A stretch of DNA of 64,000 nt from Pseudozyma flocculosa PF-1 (lineage: Eukaryota > Basidiomycota > Ustilaginomycetes > Ustilaginales > Ustilaginaceae). The notes under the pieces are model-generated. The model was not told the DNA's origin. It saw only the letters and a program-made list of their open reading frames with translations, and made no database searches. Positions 9,649 through 19,338 of this stretch are shown in pieces. Both the position numbers and the translations under genes were made by a program. Every line of letters begins with the position of its first letter. The stretch's first letter is position 1. Location: the NCBI RefSeq assembly GCF_000417875.1, contig NW_006920869.1:923759-987758 (forward strand), in the 5' to 3' direction.

Positions 9649-10968
9649 ATGTCGAAGCCTTGCGGTACGACTCGCAAGGGGGCTAGGTCGGCAGCTCAGC
9701 TGCAGGTGCAAGAGCCCGTTGCTGGCTCCTCGCTGGCGGACGACGATGAAGGAGAGATTCTCCCTGTTGGCGGTACTTTCCAGTCCTGGGCATCGTCCGG
9801 CAAGAGGGGAAGAGTCAGCCCGGCCGACGAAGAGCGCAAGCGTCGCGACCGTCGCAGCAGTGGCAGGCTGAGTGGTACTCACTCTAGCAGCGGCGAAGAC
9901 GACATGCTGTCTGAGCGCGAGCTTCTGCTTGAGCTGGTCAAGCAGGGCAACAGGACTCTGAGCATGATTGAGGATCTCCAGCACGATGCTGAAGAGAGTA
10001 AGGCCGCCGACATGCGCCAAGATGCCCAGCTCGCCCAGCTCGTCGCGACTGCCAAGCGCAACGCCCAGGATCTTGCCGACCTTTGCTTTGAGGTCGCCAA
10101 CCTGGCTGAGGCCGGCGCCGGCTTGTCGCTGTCAAAGCAAGCTGCTCCTCACATCCCTGGCGAGACCAAGAGGGCCTTCACCAAGGTGCTGCGGCATATC
10201 ATGGGCGTGACGGAGGGCACAATTCCTCTCTACAAGCCCTTTGAACCCGAGCACTTCACCTTGAGCCACAACGTTGCTCTGTTCGAACACATTAGGGACA
10301 AGCTGAAAAATGAGCCTTTCACCCTTATGCCTCTTTGCATCGACTGGCAGACTTACGAGTACAACGACGAGATCAAGGACGCGCTTGTGGAGTGGGCAGG
10401 CGAGCGGATCGATGGCCACTGTCGCGAGTATGGCGTGGCGGACAACATCCCGCTCAACGTGATCAAGGAGGGACGCCGCTTTTCGATGCGCAGCCACCGC
10501 CGTCATTCTAGGGCAGACCCGAAGAAGGCAGCAAAGGAGAAGAAGCGTCAGAACCTGGTCAAGTACAAGCAGCGGCGCAAGGACCTGTCGATCACCAGGA
10601 AGGAGGCGATCAAGCAGATGATCGACCACGACCCAAAGGACGACCCGCGCAAGGACTCGCTTCAGCAGGACATTGTCAGCGACGAGCTCTCTGTCAACGA
10701 CGATGACGCTGGCAGCAACGCTGATGACGAGGAGGATGGAGAGGCAGGAGAGGGCTTGAGTCGTCAGCAGCGTATCGTCGGCCTCCGCCTCTGGCAGATC
10801 CAGTTGCCCGCCTGGGGCAGCAAGGAGCGCGCGGAGACAATGGCCAAGTGTGACGCCATTGCTGCCACCCCAGGCCGACTCAAGAAGAGGCACGTTGTCA
10901 CAGCCCTGGCTCAATCGGGGCTGAGCAGCGTGGGCCAGCGGGGCAGAAGATTTCCCAAGCCAAGGTGA
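9649..10968 (+). CDS. hypothetical protein inside the transposon island
   Basis: Intronless 439-aa frame from ATG 9649; I do not recognise the family. Residues about 30-80 are acidic and serine/arginine-rich, and about 85-165 look helical (repeated E/L/A/Q-rich heptads, possible coiled coil). A more ordered part follows with PHIPGETKRAFTKVLRHIMG and CIDWQTYEYNDEIKDALVEW. A strongly basic segment (KKAAKEKKRQNLVKYKQRRK) and an acidic stretch (DDDAGSNADDEEDGEAGEG) precede the C-terminus. The best-ordered part is the one kept in the truncated copy at 8781-9213. It lies between two element A copies and ends 47 bp before the second. It could belong to an expanded transposon-linked family or be a host gene caught in the island. 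No transposase, nuclease or reverse transcriptase motif is visible. Confidence 0.6.
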   Translation: MSKPCGTTRKGARSAAQLQVQEPVAGSSLADDDEGEILPVGGTFQSWASSGKRGRVSPADEERKRRDRRSSGRLSGTHSSSGEDDMLSERELLLELVKQGNRTLSMIEDLQHDAEESKAADMRQDAQLAQLVATAKRNAQDLADLCFEVANLAEAGAGLSLSKQAAPHIPGETKRAFTKVLRHIMGVTEGTIPLYKPFEPEHFTLSHNVALFEHIRDKLKNEPFTLMPLCIDWQTYEYNDEIKDALVEWAGERIDGHCREYGVADNIPLNVIKEGRRFSMRSHRRHSRADPKKAAKEKKRQNLVKYKQRRKDLSITRKEAIKQMIDHDPKDDPRKDSLQQDIVSDELSVNDDDAGSNADDEEDGEAGEGLSRQQRIVGLRLWQIQLPAWGSKERAETMAKCDAIAATPGRLKKRHVVTALAQSGLSSVGQRGRRFPKPR

Positions 10969-11015
10969 ATTCTCTCCGCGCGGCCGCAGAGAGGAATCAT
11001 TGGGCCGCCAGCAAT

Positions 11016-11282
11016 CATAGCTGGCAGCAAAAGTGATTCCCGATTTTTCTTATCGCACAGGCTGTGCGATCCAGGATTTGAGAGTCGTTATACAAGTGCA
11101 ATCTAAAATCCTGGCCACTATGAGTGGATTTCAGATCGCAGGCAGGAAAAATTCAGGATCTCAGATCGCAGCTGATTGCACACCTGGTGCGCTTCTGAAA
11201 AATCGCACAAGCTGGCTGCAGCTGGATTTTCAGATCGTTATACACGTGCGAGTTTTTTGACCAGATCCTGCTGCTAGCTATG
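11016..11282 (+). mobile_element. element A, copy 2 (intact 267-bp MITE-like element)
   Basis: Starts CATAGCTGGCAGCA and ends TGCTGCTAGCTATG, flanked on both sides by AAT (11013-11015 and 11283-11285), a perfect 3-bp target duplication. Near-identical to copy 1 over its whole length, so the two moved or duplicated recently compared with the B copies. No coding capacity. Confidence 0.88.
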
Positions 11283-11722
11283 AATCCTCTGCGCGTCGGG
11301 CGATGGCCGCACGCGCTGAGTGGCTCCACAGTTGCTCCTGCTGGCAGGAGGACACCTCAGGTCCGCTCTGAGGGCCCAGGGCTAGGCCCTGGGCACGTCG
11401 GTGGCGTTGCACCTCGGAGCAACGCCTTGGGTTGACAATGGAGGACAATAGGACAATGGAGGCTACCCCTGAGTGGTCGAGGCAGAGATGCCTTGATGCC
11501 GTAGGTAGACAGTGTATAGCCTAGTCCTCCTCTGCGTTGGTAGACTGGATGCCCCTCATCCAGTCTAGTCAATATCAGTCCTCACCGCTTGCCTGTCTTC
11601 CATCAACGCGAGAGCCCGAGGCTACCATTGTCTAGCAAACACGACGTCTATCAACAGATCACCTCGCCAGCCCATCCTGTAGTCATCCTCAACCGTGGAC
11701 GCCTGCCAACGGTGCTCAGAGT
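11283..11722. other. spacer between elements A2 and B2
   Basis: About 440 bp with no supported gene. Contains a short perfect dyad, GCCCAGGGC-tag-GCCCTGGGC, near 11373-11393. The rest shows no similarity that I can recognise within the window. Confidence 0.35.
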
Positions 11723-13683
11723 CATAGCTAGCAGCAGGGGCTACCTACGATTTTTCGAATCGTAGCTAGGCGTAGTCAGGCTACAATTTTCAGATTGTAG
11801 GAGATCCTTCTACACAAACAATTTGTGGATCCAGACAAGGTGTGCGGATTTTAGGTCGTACTCTGCCTACGATTTTCAGATTGTAGCTAGGCTGTCCCTA
11901 CCTACGATTTTCAGATTGTAGCCTAGATACGACCGAAGTGCAGCTACAATCAATTGGATCAAATCGATTGCAAAGATACTACCTAAGCTACTAAGAACAA
12001 CAATGCAATTGGAGACAAGCGTATGATTGGCAAATACCGAGGTGCATTGTCAAGCAGCAGTAGTACCTGCGCCAGAAAGAAGCCAACTCACAGCGAGGAC
12101 AGGCCGGGGACAGCGGTGATTTGGTGACGGCAGCAGCATGTTGATGCAGGGCGCAGCGCAGCGCAAAGCAAGCAGTTGACAGACCTGAGGAAGAGGGATA
12201 CAGGGAAGGAGCGGAACGTCAGCGTGCTGCGGCAGATGAGCAGCAGAGGTGTGCCGCAGCAACAGTACTGACCAAAGGCAAGTGTGGCATGGGTGGTGCT
12301 GGTGATTGCAGGTGCGTGGTGTCATGTGTAGTTGCGACTGGGTCATGCTGCTAGATGGGTAAGGATGAAGGTGAGCGTTGAGAGCAATAAGGCGTCAGCG
12401 CTAATGTTGTTCGGTGGTGCAGCACGCCACGGATCAATGCACTCACCTATAGTCAGCGAGCGTGACTGCCACTGGGGTCGATGGTCTTGGCTGGTGTGTG
12501 TTGGCAGGGCATTGTGTGGGCGGTGGCAGCAATTTGGCATCGGTCATGGCGGCTAGTTGGCGTCGATGGTGGCGGAAAGTTGGTGTTGATGGTGGCCGTA
12601 GCGAGTCAGCGTCGGTTGTGGCAGCAAGTCAGCGTTGGCGGTGGCGTCAATGTCAGCGTTGGTGGTGGCGTCAAGTTGGCCTTGGTGGCGTCAAGTTGGC
12701 CTTGGTGGTGTCGATGTTGAGGCTGGTCGGGCGGTGCAGGACTGAGCGCAACCGAGGCGGGACAAGGCGGCTGGGGCAATGCCGGCAGGTGGCATTGACG
12801 GCGGTTGGGTGGCAGCGGCAGGCCAAAAGGCCGATGGAAGTGGTCAGGAGGGAAGGAGCAACGGTGGAGCGGGGCAAGACTTTATACCAAGGCAGGCGGG
12901 CGGGTGAGGCCACGCTGGCAGGCAAGGCTCAGCTTGCGGGCGGGCGGTCAGGCAGGCCACGTCACCTGCATGAGCACACACGCACGCCAGCCTGCGAGCC
13001 TGCGTGAGCACCCATGCGGCCTGGCAGCGTTGAAAAGGCAAAAGCATGCAGACGGAAGGCTGGGAGCAGGGCTGAGCTAGCTTTGATGGTGGTAGTGGGA
13101 GGAGGAGGAGGGGGGTAAGGGTCAGGTGGCAAAAAGCTCAGTCGAGCCGCTGCCCAACCCGCTGGCAGGCAAAAATTAGGCCTATCGGCCGAGAGACAGA
13201 AAATTGCGTCAGGGTCGGCGTGGCCCTGGCTTTGGGCCTGCGTCAGCGTGGCCTGGCCTTCACTTTTTTTTGCGCGCGCGCAAGCTTAGTCAGCCGCGCC
13301 AGCCAGCCAGCCCCTGAGCCAGCCAGCCAGCTCGCCCGCCCGTGCCAGCCAGCCATCCCACCCGCGCGCTTGCCTGAGCCTGCCAGCCAATTCAGCCCGC
13401 CCGCCCGCAGCTTGGCTGCTTGCTGCGGCAGGCAGGGCGGAAGCGGAGGGGAGCAGCCGTCAATCATCGAAATCCTCAGAGAGGCGCTCTCCAAGGATTC
13501 CGATGATTGACGGCGCAGACGCAGCGCGGACGCAGCAGGCAGGGCGGTGGGGCTACGATTTTGGATTGTAGCTAGATTGTAGGTAGGCTGCACATCAAAA
13601 AATCATACACAGGGCTTGATGCCCAATTTTCGATCGTAGCCTGGCTATGATCCAAATTGGGCCCGACCCTGCTGCTAGCTATG
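11723..13683 (+). mobile_element. element B, copy 2 (1961-bp TIR element)
   Basis: Starts CATAGCTAGCAGCAGGG and ends CCCTGCTGCTAGCTATG, a perfect 17-bp terminal inverted repeat, with AGT on both sides (11720-11722 and 13684-13686). The first about 350 bp and last about 250 bp match element B1 well (for example ggatccagacaag, aattggagacaagc and the conserved hairpin at 13459-13511). The middle carries tandem TTGGC/GTGGC-rich DNA and is longer than in B1. No transposase frame is seen, so it is taken as non-autonomous. Confidence 0.87.
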
Positions 13684-14291
13684 AGTCACCCTTGGTATCA
13701 ACTTGCTGTTCCCAAACCTCGCTTGCGCCTCTGACAGGAGCACCAAAGTGATCGCCCTCCGACGTGCAGAGACTTCTCTGCCCCCGGACATTCCTCTGCG
13801 CACTTGCCAGGTCGACCATTACACACATACCTCGACACACATTCGCCTGACCCAACTGGGTGGTCAACCCCTTCTCCAGAGACTCCAACTTCAAGCTGCT
13901 GGCCCATGTGCAGCACTGGATGGTGTCAAAGGAGTTGATGAACGCCAACAACAAGAACCGTAAAGCGTGTGAGCATGTGCAGCGCAACTGCAAGCTGTTC
14001 AAGTAGTTTGGCAACAAGACGTGGGGCACAGGTACCGGCAGGGAGGTCAGGAAGTGGGGCGGCAACGAGTTGAGCCCGGTTGAGGCCAACGATCTGCATC
14101 TAACTGCATCTTGTGCAGATCCTGATTGCCTCCACGGAGTTTGGGACTCAGATCTGAAATTGGGGTGGCAGTAACAAAATTTGGGGTGCCTCTAAAGGGA
14201 TCCCTTTTCTTCGTCATATATCGCACAGCAACCGTCATGGCTGGCTCTATTAACATATACCAATAGTGGTTCTGCAAGCTTACATCAGCAA
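13684..14291. pseudogene. decayed coding DNA between the transposon island and tRNA-Gly
   Basis: No intact gene. One frame, about 13890-14100, reads like protein (FKLLAHVQHWMVSKEL, then NANNKNRKACEHVQRNCKLF) but is broken by a TAG at about 14005 before continuing FGNKTWGTGTGREVRKWGG. Composition and location beside the element cluster suggest a transposon-derived or captured gene remnant. The family is not recognised. Confidence 0.35.
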
Positions 14292-14393
14292 GCATTGATA
14301 GTGTAGGGGCATCATGAGTCGTTGCCACTCATCGTTTGGTATCAGACGATCGACCGACTCGACTCGACCGGGGTTCGAGTCCCCGTCAATGCA
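14292..14393 (+). tRNA. tRNA-Gly (anticodon GCC) with a 31-nt intron
   Basis: Acceptor stem GCATTGA pairs with TCAATGC, discriminator A at 14393. A box TAGTGTAGGGG and B box GGTTCGAGTCC are present. The anticodon stem AGTCG (14317-14321) pairs with CGACT (14360-14364) only if an intron (about 14328-14358) is removed at the canonical position after base 37. The loop then reads TTGCCA with anticodon GCC at 14324-14326. The T stem is CGGGG/CCCCG. A TTTT run at 14394-14397 serves as Pol III terminator. The repeated CGACTCGACT at the 3' exon makes the precise 3' splice point uncertain by five bases. Confidence 0.88.
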
Positions 14394-14397
14394 TTTT
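14394..14397 (+). terminator. Pol III terminator of tRNA-Gly
   Basis: TTTT directly after the discriminator base of the tRNA. Confidence 0.7.
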
Positions 14398-14731
14398 ACT
14401 TTTGATGAAGTCGATTGAAGCGCCAGCGGTCCGTGTGCGACCGGCGCTGTGCCCGCGTCCGACCGTGGTCAAGGCAAGGTTGTCGGCCTCCGCACTTCGC
14501 GCCCAACAAGCGGGCGGGCTTGTTTCTCTGCTTTGCTGGCCACGTCGACCCTCGCCCCAGAGCTAGAAGATGATCGCCCCTCGCAGCCTTTGCGGGTCAA
14601 CAACAAGGCTCTTGCGCAACTTCTCGATCTCGAAAGCTTGGACCTGCGGCTGCACATTCATACCATCTTCAACTCTGTCGGTGGTGCGCCCTCATTCCTC
14701 GGGCTGTCGATCTCCGTTCCAGGCGAGGACA
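14398..14731. other. spacer between tRNA-Gly and the carbinolamine dehydratase gene
   Basis: About 330 bp, no gene supported. Presumed promoter and leader of the downstream gene. Confidence 0.35.
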
Positions 14732-15271
14732 ATGTCGAGCACGGGAGGTCGTGTCTCTGGATCCAATCCACTCCCATCCAAGTGCGAGCCATGCTCTCGT
14801 TCGGCGGTCCCTCTCGGTGCTGATGAGGTCGAGGGCTTGTTGCAGGCTCTAGACGGATGGTACCTTTCCCCCCAGCCTCAGACGCTGAGGTCGGCAAAGC
14901 AACCGAATCCAGATGGGCTCAAGAAGTCGTTCAAGTTCAAGGACTGGAGTACGGCCCAAACGTTTGTCAATGCGCTCGGGCAGGAGGCCGAGGCCGAGGG
15001 ACATCACCCGGCCATCATGGTTGAATGGGGTCGAGTCAGCGTTTGGTGGTGGAGCCACAGCATCAAGGGGGTGAGTGGAGCCAGGAGACGGCTTGCACGG
15101 CGCTTACAGTGGGGCGATCCTGTCTATGGCGAGCTAAGCACTCGATGTTCTACCTCGCCTCCTGCGCCGGCCCGACAGCTGCACAAAAACGACTTCATCA
15201 TGGCCTCCAGGACCGACATGCTTGCCGAAAGGGCAGATGGCTATAAGCCGCTGAAGCCCAAGACACCTTGA
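14732..15271 (+). CDS. pterin-4a-carbinolamine dehydratase
   Basis: Dehydrates 4a-hydroxy-tetrahydropterin to recycle the pterin cofactor; relatives also act as DCoH or assist molybdopterin enzymes. Exons 14732-15070 and 15179-15271 (108-nt intron, gtgagt to cgacag), 143 aa. The N-terminus carries KCEPC and VPLGADEVEGLLQALDGW. The core has FKFKDWSTAQTFVNALG, then EGHHPAIMVEWGRVSVWWWSH with the catalytic His pair and the tryptophans typical of the family. After splicing the end reads SIKG-LHKNDFIMASRTD, where N-D and the A.R.D tail match the family. Start 14732 gives family length. Convergent with the membrane protein gene at 15316, stops 44 bp apart. Confidence 0.88.
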   Translation: MSSTGGRVSGSNPLPSKCEPCSRSAVPLGADEVEGLLQALDGWYLSPQPQTLRSAKQPNPDGLKKSFKFKDWSTAQTFVNALGQEAEAEGHHPAIMVEWGRVSVWWWSHSIKGVSGARRRLARRLQWGDPVYGELSTRCSTSPPAPARQLHKNDFIMASRTDMLAERADGYKPLKPKTP

Positions 15272-15315
15272 TGCGCCGGGCGGCTACTCCTGTTGGCCTT
15301 GGCCCTACAACGGCT

Positions 15316-16062
15316 TCAGAGCTGATCCAGCTTTCCGGCAACACCGGCCGATGTAGACAGGGCTGGAGCGCCTGGGGCCGGTCTTCCGGCCATGGCAGGA
15401 TGGTCCTGCGACCAAACGGTGCGGATCTCGTAGCTTTGCGTGGCAGAGTCTACGCGGGCGTGAACATCGTGCCTCCTTGAAGTGGTGCCAACCTTGTGCC
15501 AACCATCGACGCCAGGGTGCCGGATGAGGTATGCAGAAAGCACTTTGATGGGTACGAGGGCGTCGGGGATCTCGTGTGGGAACCCATCGCCCTTGTCGTT
15601 CGAGTCGCCGCGGTCGAAGTTGACGCTCATTAGCGGCTGCGTGAGGGACATAAGGATGCACATGACAGCCACCAGGACCGAGCCGATGCCAAAGAGGTAG
15701 GCCAGCGGTGTCGAGATGCGGCTGGAGAGGCTCGACTGCGAAAGCTGGTTCCAGAAAATGGGGATCGAAGTGATGACATTGAGGCCGAGCAGCATGCGGA
15801 CCAAGGTGGCGAAGCCGTCGTTGCTAAGAATGACCCTGCCACGTAGCGCAGACTGGTAGTCGGTGTAATTGTGGGTGAGGCGAGCGTGGACCGCGTCGTC
15901 GATTGAGATGGCACGAAAGGAGAGCAGGAGCACAACGATGCTCGTCAGCGGCAGGGTGACGAGGAGCAAGGCGGTCTGTACGTTGTGGGGGAAGCGAGCG
16001 TGGATGTGAGAGCACACCGCTCCGTAGCCAAGGGCGAGGGCGATGGCCGCCTGTCTCCTCAT
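15316..16062 (-). CDS. small integral membrane protein, family not recognised
   Basis: Single-exon frame of 248 aa on the minus strand. At least three hydrophobic segments are clear: about residues 31-50 (TALLLVTLPLTSIVVLLLSF), about 86-101 (LVRMLLGLNVITSIPIFW) and about 118-138 (PLAYLFGIGSVLVAVMCILM). The hydrophilic C-terminal third is rich in D, H and R. No catalytic motif is seen. The N-terminus (MRRQAAIALALGYG) is weakly hydrophobic and could be a signal anchor. It faces the CMC2 gene head to head across about 420 bp. The last 60 residues could be spurious if an intron removes them. Confidence 0.6.
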   Translation of the reverse strand: MRRQAAIALALGYGAVCSHIHARFPHNVQTALLLVTLPLTSIVVLLLSFRAISIDDAVHARLTHNYTDYQSALRGRVILSNDGFATLVRMLLGLNVITSIPIFWNQLSQSSLSSRISTPLAYLFGIGSVLVAVMCILMSLTQPLMSVNFDRGDSNDKGDGFPHEIPDALVPIKVLSAYLIRHPGVDGWHKVGTTSRRHDVHARVDSATQSYEIRTVWSQDHPAMAGRPAPGAPALSTSAGVAGKLDQL

Positions 16063-16479
16063 ATCGGCGAGTGCAAGGAAGGCTTTGCGCAGAGCAAGGT
16101 CAAGGTATGGGCTCCTCGATCAGAGGGCCGCGGGTGGCGAAGGAGCGAAGGGCGTGAGCTGGCCAGTCGTCGGTGGTAACTGACGGTGTATTCAGGAGTG
16201 AAGTCGCAAGAGGCAGCAGCGTCAGTCTGGCGCCTTGTTGGCGGCGGGTTGCGAAGTGGAGGGGAGGGCTGTGGCTTACTTTTGCTTTGTCCTCTCTCTC
16301 TCTCCATTTGGCGCCTCCAACAACGTTCCCATCTCCAACAGCCTCTTTCCTCTGTCTCGCAGATCATCCCTCTTACCCTCAAGACCACCCCTTGCTAGGT
16401 GGCTTCCCGGCACTCGTAGCCCGTCCGGCACAGGCAACCTTCCCCCCGCTATCGAAGGAGCCGGCGCTGCGAGCCCACC
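16063..16479. other. divergent promoter region between the membrane-protein gene and CMC2
   Basis: About 417 bp with pyrimidine tracts (ctctctctct at about 16292-16301) near the CMC2 start. No gene supported. Confidence 0.4.
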
Positions 16480-17036
16480 ATGCATCCCGTAAGCCCGCTG
16501 ATCGAGCCACGAGGAAACACAGTGGCCACCGCTGAACTTTGCATCCCGGCTGCACCCGTCTGTCGAACAACACAGCATCTTGTCGGCGAGAGCAAGCAGC
16601 AACGTGAGTAGTCTGCATCGCTGCTGCTTGCATGGCGCTCGCTGGTCCTCCTGATTTTACCGCATCAAGCTGCGAGCTCGGGCACTGACATGGATTGCCG
16701 TCTCCCCGTCGTCGTCGTCGTCGTCTCCTCATCCGGATCGCCCCCCTTGCAGACTGCGCTGACCTGATCCGAGCGCTAGAGGACTGCCACGCAAGGGGTT
16801 GGTGGACCAAGATTACCGGAGGATGCAATGGCATCAAGGAGGACCTCAATCTCTGCCTGAGGGCCGAGGTGAGTCGGCCTGAGGACCCAGGCTCAATAGT
16901 ACACTGGACTGATAAGCCGTATCCCCCTCGGAATCTCTGACAGCGCATCGAGAGGACCAAGAACCATATCCAGCAGTCAAAGGAAAAGCGGAAGAAGACC
17001 GAAGAGATCTGGAAAGCCATCGACGACGAGTCGTGA
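16480..17036 (+). CDS. CMC2: COX assembly mitochondrial protein Cmc2 (twin Cx9C)
   Basis: Small intermembrane-space protein required for cytochrome c oxidase biogenesis. Supported exons: 16480-16603, 16753-16868 and 16944-17036, 110 aa. The twin-cysteine core reads CADLIRALEDCHARGWW then CNGIKEDLNLC, i.e. two Cx9C motifs, followed by the basic helix RIERTKNHIQQSKEKRKKTEE typical of Cmc2. The protein starts MHP as in the family. Exon 1 is unusual: the family normally has only about ten residues between MHP and the first Cys, whereas here about forty are predicted. A gtaagc sits directly after ATGCATCCC at 16489, so an additional first intron is likely and the N-terminus is uncertain. Confidence 0.82.
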
Positions 17037-17860
17037 GCGGGTCTAGCGCGGGTCTCGACAGGGCACCGTGTGCGAGACAAGACGGTCTGGCCGCGTGCTT
17101 CGACACAACGTGGCTCACAGTGCGGGCACGCAGTCCGCACCTTCTGTCCTCGCTACCTTTTAAAGTCGGCACGTCGAGGACAGGAGACATCGTCGCGCTC
17201 CATCGGGCCACCGCCGCGTAATAGGCCATCAAACCGCGCTCCCTGGCTTGGCCCCTTGTCCTGGGCGGAATGGACGGGTACGCCCCTGAGCGCGCACGCA
17301 TGCTGTAGCGGCCCCAACCGTGGAGGATGCAGCTGGTGGTCACGCGCGTTCGACTGGCCGTATGCGAGGGATAGGCATGCTGCTGTATCAGAGCAGATGC
17401 GGCATTGGAACCCGTCGAGCGGGCGCCGTGGTCGTCGTAGTCGTCGCCGCCTCTCTGGGTTGCTTTGCCGGCCGTGCCAGCTCCCCGTACCGCACCGGCC
17501 CTGTGATTCTTGATTCTTATTGCGCTTGCTTGCCACTCAGCCCGCCAGACCCTGCAGCAGGGAACCGCTAAAGCCGGGGGCTGAATTTCTTCTCAAGGAT
17601 CTGCTTTTTCTCTCGTCTGCCCGCCTCTGGTCTGCTGCGCGTGTGGACCTTCTGACCGAACGGGCCGACCGAAAGGCCGAAGAGGCGGCCCCGACGAGTC
17701 ACCACTGTGAACACCCCTTCCCCCCTCCCCCCGGAGTAGCTTCTCCTCTTGCCACTATATGTACCAATCTTAATCAAGGCTCGCAACGGCGCCGCTTAAC
17801 TTCTGATCCCTCCTGGCCGCCCTCGTCATCTCGTCCAACGACCGCCGCCGCTCGTCGACG
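17037..17860. other. upstream region of the branched-chain aminotransferase gene
   Basis: About 820 bp, no gene supported. Pyrimidine-rich before the start (cccccctccccccc at about 17720-17733). No amino-acid-control motif was identified with confidence. Confidence 0.4.
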
Positions 17861-19338
17861 ATGCCTGCACCCACCACCAACGCGGCCATGTCCGCTGCCT
17901 CGGTCGTCATCAACGAGGCCACGCTCAATGCTGGCCCCTCGACAACGTCTCACCTCAAGGATCTCAACGCCGAGCTACTCACCATCGAGCGCAACCCCCA
18001 TCCCGCAGAACCCAACTTCGAGAACCTCGCCTTTGGCCGCCAATTCACCCCGCACATGCTCGTCATCAACTGGAACAACCAGGACGGATGGGGAGCTCCC
18101 CAAATCAAGCCATATGGCCCCCTGGCCATCAGCCCCGCCGCGCCTGCGCTCCACTACGCCTCGGGCCTTTTTGAGGGCATGAAGGCCTACAGGTCGTCCG
18201 ACGGTAGCGGAAAGATCCGCCTCTTCAGGCCCGACAAGAACATGGAGAGGATGAACCGCAGCGCTGCCCGCGCCGGCCTGCCCGTGAGTCTGGCGATGTT
18301 CTCGCCTCTTGTCCGTCGATGCCGTGCTTTCTACCCAGGCGTTTCACGCTGATACGGACGCTGCGCTCGCTTTTCATCCTGATCGTTCTTTGACTTCCCA
18401 CTTCCGCCGGTCCTCGCACTATTCAGACCTTCGACGGGGAAGAGTTTGTCAAGCTTATCAAGACGCTGGTCCGTCTCGACCGCGACCACGTTCCTCACGC
18501 CGCCGGCCAGACGCTCTACCTCCGACCCACGCTGATCGGCACGCCCAACGCGCTCGATATGGGCATCCCCACCGAGGCGATGCTCTACTGTATCTGCTCG
18601 CCCGTCGGCAACTACTATACGTCGGGGGCGGGCGCCAAGCCCGTCTCGCTGCTCGCGTCCACCGACGCCGTGCGGGCTTGGCCTGGTGGAACGGGCTGCT
18701 ACAAGCTGGCGGCCAACTACGTCGGCGCCGTGATGCCGGCACTCGAAGCGCAGAAGCGTGGATACCAGCAGGTCCTGTGGCTGTTTGGCCCGGAGAAGCA
18801 GGTCACCGAGGTCGGCGCCATGAACTTTTTTATGGTCAAGAGGCGGGGCGAGAAGGGTGAGTAGGTGCCGGCGCTCTTGGCGGGCCACTTTCGAAGATGA
18901 CAAACGACTGACCAGTCTGCCCTGCGCTTTCCCCCCCGCTGCCTCTACCTTGCTGCAGTCGAGATCGCGACCGCGCCGCTGGATGGAACCATTCTGCCCG
19001 GCGTCACGCGAGACACGATCCTCTCGCTGCTGCGCTCCTACATCGCTGGAGAGGTGGACCTCGACGGACTGCCGGCGCGCGAGGTGGTCGAGGTCAACGA
19101 GCGACAGATTACCATGGACGAGATCGTCGAGGCCGTCGAAAGGGACGAGGTGGTCGAGGTGTTTGGAGCTGGCACGGCCGCCTGCGTCTGCTCGGTCGAG
19201 AGGATCGGGTACGAGGGCACCGACCTCAAGATTCCGATCGGACCCGACGGCATGGGACTCTTCACGCGGACGATGCTGCGCGAGGTGACCGGAAGGCAGT
19301 GGGGCGTCATTCCTTCGCAATGGAGCCAGGTCTGCTGA
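17861..19338 (+). CDS. BAT: branched-chain amino acid aminotransferase
   Basis: PLP enzyme converting Leu/Ile/Val and 2-oxoglutarate to branched 2-oxo acids and glutamate. Exons 17861-18283, 18427-18856 and 18959-19338, 410 aa. Class IV aminotransferase marks: SGLFEGMKAYR near residue 105, the PLP lysine in GTGCYKLAANY at about K234, VGAMNFFMV, and the phosphate-binding end LDGTILPGVTRDTILSLL with VFGAGTAACVCSVERI. The frame is continuous only with both introns removed. An in-frame second Met at 17888 allows a shorter form; the N-terminus is not strongly mitochondrial, so compartment is undecided. Confidence 0.92.

Noticed and set aside
9649..10968. The 439-aa protein as the transposase of the CATAGC family
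   Set aside because: No DDE/D or other nuclease pattern is visible, and the frame is not enclosed by a matched pair of CATAGC ends in this window.
6913..13683. Repeated ctacgat...atcgtag hairpins as a CRISPR-like array
   Set aside because: Spacing and spacers are irregular, the repeats vary, and they lie inside elements with TIRs and target duplications in a eukaryotic genome.
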